Source: Sanderia malayensis
Taxonomy: Eukaryota; Cnidaria; Scyphozoa; Semaeostomeae; Pelagiidae
NCBI GenBank assembly: GCA_013076295.1
Contig: RQOL01000466.1
Span: 372,001-436,000 of the forward strand
DNA: 64,000 nt
Direction of reading: 5' to 3'
In this document: piece after piece, positions 23,201 through 35,200 of the stretch
Numbering within the stretch: position 1 is the stretch's first letter
How the letters are laid out: the number at the start of each line of letters is the position of its first letter
Translations under genes and position numbers: made by a program
Notes under the pieces: generated by a model
The model's database searches: none
The model's input: the letters and a program-made list of their open reading frames with translations, nothing else
What the model was told of the DNA's origin: nothing

Positions 23201-26200
23201 ATTTTGTGGAGTCCTTAAACTCGTTTTCATGTCGCCATTGGCAGAACAATGGGCGAACAATGGCGACATGAAAACGAGAATAGAACAGAGAGTAGGCCTG
23301 TGTTTAATGGCGGATAGTGACAAAATGCTGTGGCAGGGAAAGCGGGTGTTTTGTGTGAATGTCATTAAAAGGGCGTTACATACAAGTGAAGAAACTTTCA
23401 CTGATACACGGAATAACAAAATGAAGGCATAATTATTGTGTTATTTTGATTTATTATACTTAGCATATTACACAACACGTGTTTTGGAGTCCTTAACCTC
23501 GCTTACATGCGTGACCATCGAAAATGCTCGAGTTGGCCTTCTGTATTATCACAGAATAGGAAGAGAAGCAGAAGGGAAACTCTCTGTCGGCGCTTTTGAT
23601 GTTGTTGGGTCGTGAACGTCTTGGCGCGCAGGCTTGGAAAACAATGGAAAAACATTAACCTCATTTTGAAACTGCCAGACATTGCACGCAAGGCAGGAAG
23701 TGGAAGATGAGGATGGCGGTGAAAAGGCAAATTCAAATCAAATTCATTTCATTCAACAACAAAAACATCTAGTAATTAATACAATGCAATACAGCTAAGT
23801 TAACTACAATGTAAGGTTTGTAAGATAAGGTTGAAACATGTCAAGAAATGTTGTCAAAAACACTGAGATAAACGCATAGATTTTCGAGCCCAGTGCACGC
23901 TTCATGTTATGATAAGTTAAAGGTTTAGTAAATCCGAAAGCAATGTTAAACTTCGACAATTTTGACGCCACTTTTTAGATTCTTACACCTAGGTCAGAAA
24001 ATATGCAAATTTTAATTTTTGTGCATAAATGAATGAAAGAAATAATTGATATCTCGGCCTAGCCCGGTTGCCCGGTAAGACTCACCGCACAGAATCACTT
24101 GGAAACCGATGAAAAGTAACTTCAGGGATCGCACTTTTGTTATTTCTGCAGTTCAATGCTGAGCAGCAACGATTCGAAACCCAATTTGCACTGGTCTTCT
24201 TCGGATTTTTAACGAAATACAAGAATGTATGAAAAGGCACAATAAATTTCTATACTGAAGCACAGAGCGTAAACATTTTTGGATGCATTAACCTCGTTTG
24301 CACGTTTCCTGTTAGCACATGCGCATAAAAAAAGTGTCCTCTGTGAATCAGTTGAGTTTCCCTTCTGCTTCTCTCCTTATTCTGTGGTATTATCTCTATT
24401 CTGTGACGAAGTAGACCACCGAGCGAATACCGAGAATCGATCTTCACGAATAAAGCGACGAGAATGCTTTGAGCTGTGATGTGTTTGTGATCATTTTGGA
24501 AATGCTTTCGGCCTAACTTCATTTGTATCCCTTGCATTAAATATCCAAAATACAACAGCCCATAGGTCCAACAAATTGATTTGTTTTAGATATGGTGTCT
24601 TTTACTTATGTGCATACCTAATACTTTAGACTCAGATACTTTATGTCCAGAGTCAACAAAGATCAGGGGGTCCTGAACATTCGAGCATAAGTTTGTCTGT
24701 TTTATTTTTCACTATTCCAAAAATAAAGACAAGAACAAAAATCGTGCGGAGCAATTAATAAAACTTAAAACAAAGTTCAAGGAAAATTTAGAATGGTCCA
24801 CAAAAGTCTATATGGCCCGCTAAGCCAAATGGATGGATGGCCAAAGTAAAGTGAGCCAAAACAAACCAACATTGGCCAAAACAATAGAACCTGAAAACGA
24901 GGCTGTAGTGATGTCAGCAAAATACAAGAGAATAAAAGAAGTATCATATGATTGTTCAGAATTCAAAGAATGCACACGGTTTCACCCATGATTTGAGCCC
25001 TCCGTGTGCATTTTTTCTGCATTGAACAACCCGAAATATCCTTTCCGTTACTGGAAATCCTCATCACAGCGGCTTTGAAAATTCAAATTAGCAAACCAAA
25101 TTTCTGGAAAAAGCCAAATTAAGCCAAATTTCAGCTCTAAGCCAAATAAAATTTTCTAAGTCAAGCACTTTTCAAAAAAGCCAAATTTCTGGAATTTGGC
25201 TTAAAAAAAGCCAATATGGCAACCCCATTCGTCGAATTGCCCCCACCCCCTGCAATAAGCTCCCTCCAAAAATAAATAAGCCCCCAGGGGGCTAATTCAA
25301 GGATTTACGGCATGCAGATTGTGAATTCTGCTGTCACCAAAATTGAAATCTAAACCGGAAGTTTGACTTTTATGATGTTATTTTGACAAGTTTGGTGTTG
25401 GTTGACTTGACTCCACACAAGTGTCAGCTTTGAGTTTTGTTGATGCTATCGATTTTTCTGTGACATCATCAATCATATGAATTAACAGAAACTCAATACA
25501 GATGAGATTTAGTCATTAAATATTTTTATGCACAAAATCAGAATAGAATAAATCATTCTAAATTCTCCTTTATTTTCTGTCAAAGGTATTGTATTGAATA
25601 TCAAGTCAACTTCCAGTTTACCGACGGTATGCAGATATATGTAAAGTGACACAATATCTTTGTAATCGCCCAAAAGATTGTATGCAGATTGTATGCAGAA
25701 TATAACATCTGTACGCTACGCAGATGTTATATTCTAAGATTGTACGCAGCACATTGTATGCAGAATATAACATCTGCAGGAAACATCAATAATGCTAGCA
25801 TTATCATGAAAATCTACTGGCATGTCAATTTACTCAGCAAGAATCAATTTCTCTCCGCCATTCATATCTGCTGCCATGCAAAGTCAACTCCGACGAAAAC
25901 GATACTCTTTGTTCGTCGCACCGTTCGGTTGGATAATCGTCATACGACGAGAACTTGGTGTACGAGCAGATCGGTTTCGATGCATCCTAAAAATCATCTA
26001 CCTCATTTCTTACTGTGTTAGCTTCGTTTCGATGTTGGATCTCGTTTTCAAAAACGAATGTGAAAATGGTCTATTGAATTTACCTCATAATGAATATATT
26101 TGGCCTCATATTCGATCCGTAATTGTTTTGATCCGATCCCAACCCGTTTACACGAAACTTTATTGGGATCGGATCCAAATGGGATCACTTGCTAAGGCGA

Positions 26201-29200
26201 TCCTAAACGAGTACGGATAGCAGATCCAAATGGGATCGTGTAAACGAAAGGCTTATCTGTACCGCTTTTTGTGCAGTTCCTTTGGATCCAATCGCGCGTT
26301 AACAGGCCCTTAAGGGTTTTTTATGCCCCAACACATCATGCACAAAAATCTGTCGTATTTCAAACTATTATAACCTTGGCCTTGCTATGAACAGTGGGGA
26401 TTTTAGGGAGGGGGCTTAAGGGCGAAAGGGGGCCAAAGGCCTGTTCAACTGATTTGACGCTATTTGTTCAAATTTGCATCTTTTTTGTTTTTGCGGGACT
26501 GCTTAAAGTGATAAAACCTTATTATTTGTAACAATAAATTTAGGTAATAGTACAGTAGGTAGAAACAAGCAATCAAACATTCATTCCCATTTTAAAAGTG
26601 TGTAATTGGCCAAAGTATGTTTTGGAAATCAACTTTCACAATACTCAACGTGTTTATTTATGCTTGTTTCTGCCGTTACCGTAAATCCTCGAATAAGCTC
26701 CCCCTCGAATAAGCCCCACCCAGAAATTCATTTTGCAAATAAGCCCCCGGGGGCTTATTTCGATTATCCGGAATTTTCGATTATCCGCACGCATCACGCA
26801 TGTCCCGGGAAGATCGGATAATTGAATAAGTACTGTACTCAATTGCTAGAAGACTAGAACCAGCACAACGAGCAGAAAAGAGTTTAGACAAACACGTCAC
26901 ATGTATTGTCACACGTCACAAATTAATGTATGATTTCGAATATAAATAAAAGAAGAATTGTTAGTTTCAATATATATAAGCTCCACGCCCACCTGGCTGT
27001 TTTTATGAAATATTTCGGATAGAGCGAAGATATAAAGTGGGACCTCACTTTTTTCATATGAACGGAAAATTGAATTAGGTGTTCTGGGTAAGAAAGAGTG
27101 GTTCTTGAGTTATCAGCGGACATAGCCACAAAAATACATAAATACTTTTGTGAAGCGAGGTTCTACCGAGGCAGTGAATACACAGTCGTAGTTAACATAA
27201 CATAATATGGATATATATAAAAGCGAGGAGTATAAGTGTGTCTGCGATTAAACAAGTGAACAAGTGTCCGAATAAACATGATACAGGATTACATACCTAT
27301 GGCTCACGTGACTGAATATCAGATTTTAATTAACTTCTTTGAACTGTGTACTTCGAATTGAATCAAGAAACATGTATATCCCACAACCACACAGATACAG
27401 ACTGGTGATTTATTTGACGTCACAATAGATCTGAGAAATCGAAAATTCCGTCACATTCTATTTCAACTACCCGTTACTTTTCTTGTTTTACTCTTTTAAT
27501 TCTAAACGTTTTGTGAAACATTTTTCGCTGAGGACACTCGCAGATAAATTCCGGTTACATAGATACCTTTCATTTTGCGATCTGTGGAGTGGTTCTTGAG
27601 TTATAAGCGGACATAGCCACAAACATACATACATACATACATACATACATACAAACAGTTCTGTTATATATATATAGATAGAAGATATAGATGGTACGGG
27701 AATTTCGCATAGTTTATTTCAAAAAAATGCGTGTACATGGACAACAGCACTCAAGGCCAGTTTAACTCTAGTTTATGTTTATCCAGGTATAACAATAAAC
27801 AATTTCTGCTTCTTTCCCTCAGATTGCAAGGCTTTTTGACCTGAGCGTGAAATTTAGAAAAGATATGCGCAGACTTGTGGAAAAGGAAGGCACTGCTATT
27901 CCGTCACACAGCATGTATCAATACTGGCTCTACAATCCACACATCAATGAAGCTTGTAATCAGAGGCTAGATGAATATGGTGAACGAAATCGATTAAGAT
28001 CACAGAAATTCAGAACGGATATAGGAAACCTGTCAGCAAAAAGTTTTGAACAATTTGTAAAAGGTTTGTTCTCCAAGGACCAGAGGCGTCCTGGGCGGGG
28101 ACAGGGGGGCACGTCCTCCCAAGTATCGAAGTTTGATCAAAAATTTCGAAAATTTCTCTTTATGTTCGGCTTTTCGTGCGTAAATGGGCCTCAGTGGGAA
28201 AATCTTTGGATCGTGCCCTCCTTAGAAGACCCCACCCTTGACGCCCCCGGCCAAGGGCGGTTACTTAAATAAATCAGTTTTGGATTGAGTCAGACGTCCC
28301 GACCAAAAAGCAAATTTAAGTTTTTAATAATTTTTTTCTGATACCAACAGGCAGTGAGAAAAAATAGCATGACCTTTTATTTAATTGATTAAACATTATT
28401 TGAACAATGCTAAATATGATGAGCAAAAATTTATTGGGAGGGGACTTTGGCAAGGAATAGACAAGCATTGAAGAAAGAAGTCTCACTGTCAGATGGGGAA
28501 GCTGAGGTCAACGTTATGAACAAATTTTGGAACATATGGCTGCTGGCCAAAAATACTCAATTTTTTATTATAAGAAACTATGCAAATTCCTTGTACCAGA
28601 GTTTCTTAGCCTTCACCCTAATTATAGTAGGAAAAGTTAAGTTTCTTAACTTTTTCGACTTCGAGCTACGCAAAGTCTCGCACCAAAGTTTCTTACCGTA
28701 ATAATTCGATTAAGACCCCCTCTCAAATAAGCCCCCTCTGGTATTAGCCCCTTTTTAGCGTGAATTTTTGAATAAGCCCCTTAATCTTAGTCTTGGTCAG
28801 AAGGTCTACCTACTGTATTATGAAAATATTCACGAAAAAGACGTACAAATTGAGGATATAGTTGAGCTGCAGATTGACGAGGACAAAATTAAATATTTTG
28901 AAGTAGATTACCGTATTTCTTCGATTATAAACCGCGGCTAACATTTATTTTTTGATACGTTTTCTTGGATGCGGCTTAAATTCAAGGGCGGCTCATATTT
29001 TTTTCTCAGCATCACTTAAAGCGGCTTACATTCAAGGGCGGCTTATACACAAGGGAGGCTTATAATCGAAGAAATACGGTAATATTATTTTGTTACAATA
29101 TTATACAAGTATTCTTGTTTTTAACCTTTCAAAAACAAGTTTTGGTTGTATACCTTTTTGAATAAGCCCCCCTCTCGAGTAAGCCCCCCTTTGAAGCATG

Positions 29201-32200
29201 GAGTTTTGAATAAGCCCCCGGTGCTTGGGACTTATTCGAATTATCACGGTAAGTTTTTAACCCGGCGGAGTGGGAAGCACTACACGCTTTTTTTATAAGG
29301 AACCGTTTATAATGAACCTACATGTAGAAGGTCAAAAAACTTAAGGAACTTTTGCTACTAAAGGCCAAATCACTAAGGAACTTTTTAATTTTGAATATAT
29401 TTATATTTCCGCACAATTTACAATCAGGAAGCCGGTTCCATTGATTTTCAGTACTTTTACGTTATACCGTAAATCCTCGAATTGGCCCCCCCTCGAATAA
29501 GCCCCCTCTCGAATAAGCCCCCACCCCAAATATGCTGATGTTTGCGTACAACGAGTTCGAGAAAATTTTGTTTTTCTGACCGTTTTTTCACCAATATCTG
29601 GGCATTCTTCTGTTTATCTGTGTATGCAAAATACTTTGCTGGAACAACTAAACCAATTTCCCGTTTATTTTCCCAGTAACAACGTCAATTTTTGTGCCAT
29701 ATTTCAGATAGTTTTATAAGCCCCCCTCGAATAAGCCCCCCTCTGAAAATGTCAAAAATAAATAAGCCCCCAGATGGCTAATTCGAGGAATTACGGTATG
29801 AACCTTCTTCATGTTTTTACCTGTTATCTTTTCACAAGTTTATAGCAAAACGTTGAATTTAAATGCTTTTCTTGCGTCTGTACTAATTACACGCTTTTTT
29901 TCTACAAGAAACCGGTTTAAAAGAAACCCAGATCTAGACGCCCTAAAATTTAAGAAACTTTTAGAACTACCAGGAAATATTTAAGAAACATTAGAAACTT
30001 CAGAAGCATGTTTTTCCTTTACGGATTCAACAAATATCAACTACAGTAAGTGTGTTCTATGTGCTAAGCATAACATTGTCGGCTCCACATGACGATTTTT
30101 TGCATTGACGACTGTTATAATACTAATATTTTGCTACATCCACGTTTTTTTCTTCCTTTTCACTGCAACTTTTTTCATTAAATTAAAAAACTTTTAAGAA
30201 ACTTTTAGAGCTAAAATGTGGCCAAAAATTAAGAAACTTTTACTACTAGGCCTTGAGCCAGGTTTCTTATAAAAAAAACGTGTATGCTTACTAAATGCGA
30301 ACTAAATTAAGGAACTATTAAAGAACTTTTAGAACTACAAAGTGGTCAAAAGAGGTCTCGAAATAAGGAATTTAAGGAACTAGGCCCGAGCTAGGTTCCT
30401 TATAAAAAAAGCGTATGTATATTTTGGGTATTGGGTCGTGCCATCGGTTCGGGAATCAATTTTCACGATTTCGGTATAAGCTCGGGTATCGATTTTCACA
30501 TTTTTAGTATAAATTTGGGGTATGATTTCGGAGCTTCGATGGCACATCCCTACCAAAAAATAGGTGAAGTGCTCCCTGGAGGTTTCGAAATTATGGCCCT
30601 ATGATTTTTTACAAAGGGTTTCTTAAGCCCTGTCCACACTACATATAGACCAGACGGTGGTTGAGGTAGGTGCCACCTTAAGGCGGAGAAATTTTCATTG
30701 GCATTTCCAGGAACCCAAACATGCCAGTATAAAGAAAAGTGACGGTGAACGGGGATCTGCTGGGATTTAAGGTGTTAAAACGGGGGTTGAAATGGGGTAC
30801 AGGGTTGTATGTTATGGATATAGTTATAGTTTTAATATCTTTATTAGAGGTTATACTTAGACAGTTTTAAATCATTTTTTAGGTTTTAAATCACAATGAA
30901 AATGATATTTAACTCAGATTCCGGTAAAAAAGCACACATTTTTGAATTTTTCGACATTTTCCATATAAGGTAAAAAGTGATTATTTATCACATGACAGTA
31001 ATTATATGCCCACTATATTAATTAATTAATATTATTAAATCTTTCTTGTTGCCCTTTCATTCATAAGCAATGAATAAAACCACTTTTTTGCACGTTTTGC
31101 AGCTGATTTTTGAATTGCTCCTCCGTAGAGGCTTATTTGTAAAGTGACCCCATTTCAACTCCCATTTTAACACCTTAAACCCCAGCAGATCCCCGTTCAC
31201 CGTCACGTTTCTTTATACTGGCATGTTTGGGCACCTGGAAATGCCAATGAAAATTTCTCCGCCTTAAGGTGGCACCTACCTCAACCGCCGTCTGGTCTAA
31301 TAAACTAACCCAGGTTCGACCCGGGTTAAATTAAACCTGGGGCGAATCCTGTTTTGTCCACACTTGATTTTCATGTTTTGTAATGTGGACGCAAAGTCGG
31401 GGCGAACCCAGGTTAGCTACCGCTACGCATGCGTAGTCAAATGTTATGTCGCTGTGCAACAAGAACAAAACAAACAAAAATATATTCCACCACAAAGACG
31501 ATCAACAAGATGGAAGGTGCCGGAGTGATAGTGCAAGTTTCCATTTCAATTTATCAATTTACTAGCCCTGGTACCCGTCGTTGCCGGGTTGAGATTTCGG
31601 TGAATGTTCTGCGAATTTCCGGCGAATGGCGAACTGTGTACTTCGAATTGAATCAAGAAACATGTACCCCACAACCACACAGATACAAACTGGTGATTTA
31701 TTTGACGTCACAATAGATCTGAGAAATCGAAAATTCCGTCACACTTTATTTCAACTACCCGTTACTTTTCTGGTTTTACTCGTTTAATTCTGAACGTTTT
31801 GTAATACATTTTTCGCTGAGGACACTCCCAGATAAATTCCGGTTACATAGATACCTTTTATTTTGCGATCTGTGGAGTGGTTCTTGAGTTATAAGCGGAC
31901 ATATCCACAAACATACATACATACATACCCGGAGCGTTTATTAATCTCGGCACTTTTTTGGGGGGCGCCTAATCGAGGGGGGCCATTATTCGAGGGAGGG
32001 CGTTTATTAGAAAGTACAAGATCACAGCCTCTGTCATTAGGTCCAAAAAAAGAGAAGATGGTTTAGCTTTGCCTTGCTTTTATCGAGTAACAATACACTA
32101 CACCAACGTTTGTTGTGTGGGGGGCGTTTATTTCAAAAGTTAGCAGCATATGGGGGCGTTTATTCGAGGGGGGCTTCTAATCGAGGGGGGGGTGCTTAAT

Positions 32201-35200
32201 CGAGGAAATACGGCACATACAAACAGTTCTGTTATAAATATATAAGATTTATTTGTTGAAGCCACGTGAGATTTTTTGCGTGTGAGTGATCAAAATTGTA
32301 TTTTTATTTTTTGGCGCGCAATGCAAAATGCAAATATGCGCATGCGTTGCAAAAACTAATCCAGGTTCGCCCCAGGTTTGTGTCCAAACTTGAAATTTTT
32401 ACACTAACCTGGATTGGACCTGGGACGAAACCAACTCTGGACATGGGTTAAACTAACCCGGGGCGAACCCAAGTTAGTTGTGTCCACACTGCAAAATCTA
32501 ACCTGGGTTAACGAAAACCTGGGTCGCACCCGGGTTAGTTTGTGTAGTGTGGACAGGGCTTTATAGAAAAAAGTGAGTGTACAAAGGATAAAATAACCTA
32601 GATATGGCAGGATGTGCAAGAAAAGATGATGCCCCTAATATAGTCAACAAGACTCAAGAGAGGCTGTTTCAGGGTTCAAGAACTTGAACATCTTTGAACA
32701 TATTAGATAATGTATTGCAAAAAATGATGAATGATGGAAAAAATTCAAAATTCCTTTGTAGTTTTCAATGCCGTCAGAAATATCCGATCTGCATAAAGGA
32801 ACAGTGTAATAAACTGCCACTGAGCAAAATATGCATGCATTAATGCTTCTTACTATGTCCTCGTTAACAAAACTTAGAGTGGGTCAAAGTAGCCCCATAG
32901 GCAGATCGTGACTTTGGTCCAATACTGAATTAGGCTACACAATCTACAGTAAAGTGTACAGATAGCATTAAACTGTTTTTATAGCTTGAAAAAATGCTTT
33001 TTGAATCTAAAACGACTTCTCAATGAGAAATAATGATGAAAAATGAATCTAAAACGACTTCCCAATGGGAAAAGAACGTGGAAAAGAAGTATGAATGAAG
33101 ATATTGCTTTGTGTGGGCCAAAGTAAGCCTGTTCTACGGTACCCCGTCAGTTTTTTCTGATACGAATTGACTTTTTTGAAGTTATTGGCATTGAAACAGG
33201 CAGGCTCAACTAAAATTTCATGTCTCTTATAAAAAACGTGTATTATGGAGTTTCATCTATGACCCTCGAAACTTGCAATTTCTTCAAGGCACTACAATAT
33301 CTACTGGAAAGAAACCGTTTTCTTTCGGGGGAGGAACTTCAAAACATACTCCTTTGAGATCGAGAAGCATACACTCTTTTTTCTGTGAGAAACGTTTTAT
33401 ACCAAACTCGAGTACTGGAGCTTTTGATTTGCTAAGAAACTTTCAGTACTGAATAGAAAATATTAAAGGCATTAGACACTGACAAGACAGCGCGATTAAA
33501 AATAGCATTGATAAGGCGTGATCTGATTGGCACATAGCTCCTGTTTACAGTCAAGACGATTTCTCATGGACAGATAATAAACACGGAAATTGTGGGCATA
33601 TGCCCAATTTAACAGAGTCGAATCCCTTTAAAAACTTGAACTCTTAAAATACTACTGTAAAACATCTTTTTTTGAACAAAAAAATTGATAAGCTGAAAGT
33701 GAGTTTCAAAGTAGGCACCATTGACTATGTACAGTATGTATTGAGAGCATTGATAAAATTGATGTAATCGAAATATAACCGAAAAAATTGTCTAGTTTTT
33801 TTCAAGAAGTTAAGAAACTATTAAGAAGCTTTGAGAACCGAAATCGGCCAAAAATTTAGAAACTTTTAGTACTGGAAAAATTTCCAGGTTTCTTATAAAT
33901 AAAAAAGAGTGTAGCTTATGCAAACGAGCGTTCCATTAAAATGTAATTAGCGAAAAAAGAATTGGCTTAGAATTATTACTATTACTGTATTATTATTATT
34001 ATATTAATTATTTATACAAGGAACCTCTTCAGCGATTCTAATGTTTAAAAGCTTACCAAACTAATCTACTATGCGATACTCTAATATACATAATTTCTAA
34101 TATGTAGATTAATAGTAATAAAATGCAATAAAAATTGCCGTTGTTCCAGAGGGTCGTGTTTTTGGGTTCCAAGGGTTCTTTAGCATTTCTAGCTTGTCAA
34201 GTACGCTTTTATATCTTTTTTAAAACGTCCGATTATTCAGATTTCTCTAATATCATGAGGAGTATCATCCCAAGCCTTCAAGGCTGTGAAGTGAATTCCC
34301 TTTCTGGCATCTTCTGTATTAAGGCTGGGGATTTGATTTGAGGATCTCTGCGATTCCTTGTTTTGTATTTTGAGAATTCGGATCTATATGGAAACTTTTT
34401 CCACAGGCTTTCTGGACTCAGCTTGCTCAAAACTTTACATGCTATCACAGTCCACAGAACGATCAAATCGAATTAGTTTTTCGAAATTTAGCCAATCGTG
34501 TGACCATTCGTCCTTCATGCGAGCATTTTCTATTATTGAGTGCGCCCTATTCTGCAGACGTTGGAGGATACCCAATTGTGCTGTTGAGAGAGCCCCCCTA
34601 TATTTTTCAATTTTTAATAACCGTTCCATTGATTTTCCAGGTAATGTTGCGAAGGTTAAGAAACTCGCGGTTGAACTTGGAAAGAGTTCAATCGGTCCTG
34701 AGATGAAAAAGCAAGTACAGATGTTATGTTATGACGAATACAAGTACGATTCTGATAAAGAACCATCTGGTTTACGCAAATTCATTTTTTGCGAGCTTCA
34801 ATCTCTCATAAGATTCATGAAAAAGATGAGAAAGCTCACCAAAGAGGCAAAAAAAGCCAGTAAATGGACAACTGAGCAGTTGAGGACGTTTCACAGTGCT
34901 CTCCGCATAGATTTGTTTGTCCATATAGAGTATTACTATGGCGCTTTTTACAGCGATAAACCTAAAAAAGTGAAAGATTATGAGCGCACCATCAACACGA
35001 TTGTTGAACTTGTTAAAGCTGGGAACTTCGATCAACTGAAAATGCTGATAAAGTTTCTACCAAGCGACATTCTGACATGCGCAGGAAGTCACATGACAAC
35101 AACAGAGGATTGCTACTTCAAACAGATTTTAGACCAATTGGTTACCCATTTCAAGTTCTCAGATGTACAGAATAATGGAAGGAAGAGGATCATGTTGAGC

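Larger units (their letters stand above)
23062..26013. repeat. Inverted-repeat pair bounding 2.9 kb
   Basis: About 50 bp at 23062-23115 (GTAGATGATTTTTAGGATGC, then CGAAACCGATCTGCTCG) recurs inverted at 25964-26013. Between them are smaller inverted pieces and a decayed hAT end. It may be a degenerate DNA transposon; I see no transposase motif. Confidence 0.5.
20203..27822 (+). other. Intron 1, 7.6 kb, filled with mobile elements
   Basis: Holds a pogo-like MITE (20248), CCGTAAATCC-type remnants (20605-20960, 25232-25310 and about 26680-26770), the foldback element (21565-23029), a 2.9-kb inverted-repeat pair (23062-26013) and a LINE tail (27335-27685). No other coding exon is evident; open frames inside are products of these repeats. 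Confidence 0.6.
29283..30413. mobile_element. CACGC-type MITE carrying two nested MITEs
   Basis: Left end CACGCTTTTTTTATAAGGAA after TA; right end GTTCCTTATAAAAAAAGCG. The final bases on the right are slightly off, so the boundary is approximate. Elements at 29467-29796 and 29890-30282 are inserted within it. Confidence 0.55.
30626..32560. mobile_element. PIF/Harbinger-like element, TTA target, with nested insertions
   Basis: Ends AGCCCTGTCCACACTACA in inverted orientation, flanked by TTA (30623-30625 and 32561-32563). The interior near both ends repeats AACCCGGGTTAG motifs. Nested inside are a long-TIR MITE (30646-31299) and a LINE tail interrupted by another MITE (31575-32240). No transposase. 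Confidence 0.62.
28064..34640 (+). other. Intron 2, 6.6 kb, nested MITEs
   Basis: Contains the nests at 28696-29249, 29283-30413 and 30626-32560, the CACTC-type MITE at 33372 and an antisense LINE fragment ending 12 bases before exon 3. The ORF at 31429-31716 is inside the nested repeats. Confidence 0.6.

Noticed and set aside
20605..25310. A single 4.7-kb CCGTAAATCC element spanning these termini
   Set aside because: The right flank is CA, not TA, and the region between holds unrelated inverted repeats. Pairing the two ends is possible but unsupported.
27847..28272. Full 141-codon frame at exon 2 as a separate small gene
   Set aside because: After 28063 the sequence turns into Gly/Arg/Pro-rich non-coding-looking text, while the GT donor at 28064 gives exact phase with exon 3.
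34358..34640. Open frame extending exon 3 upstream to 34358
   Set aside because: This stretch is the antisense of a LINE C-terminal fragment on the minus strand, and a good acceptor (TTGATTTTCCAG) with matching phase lies at 34640.
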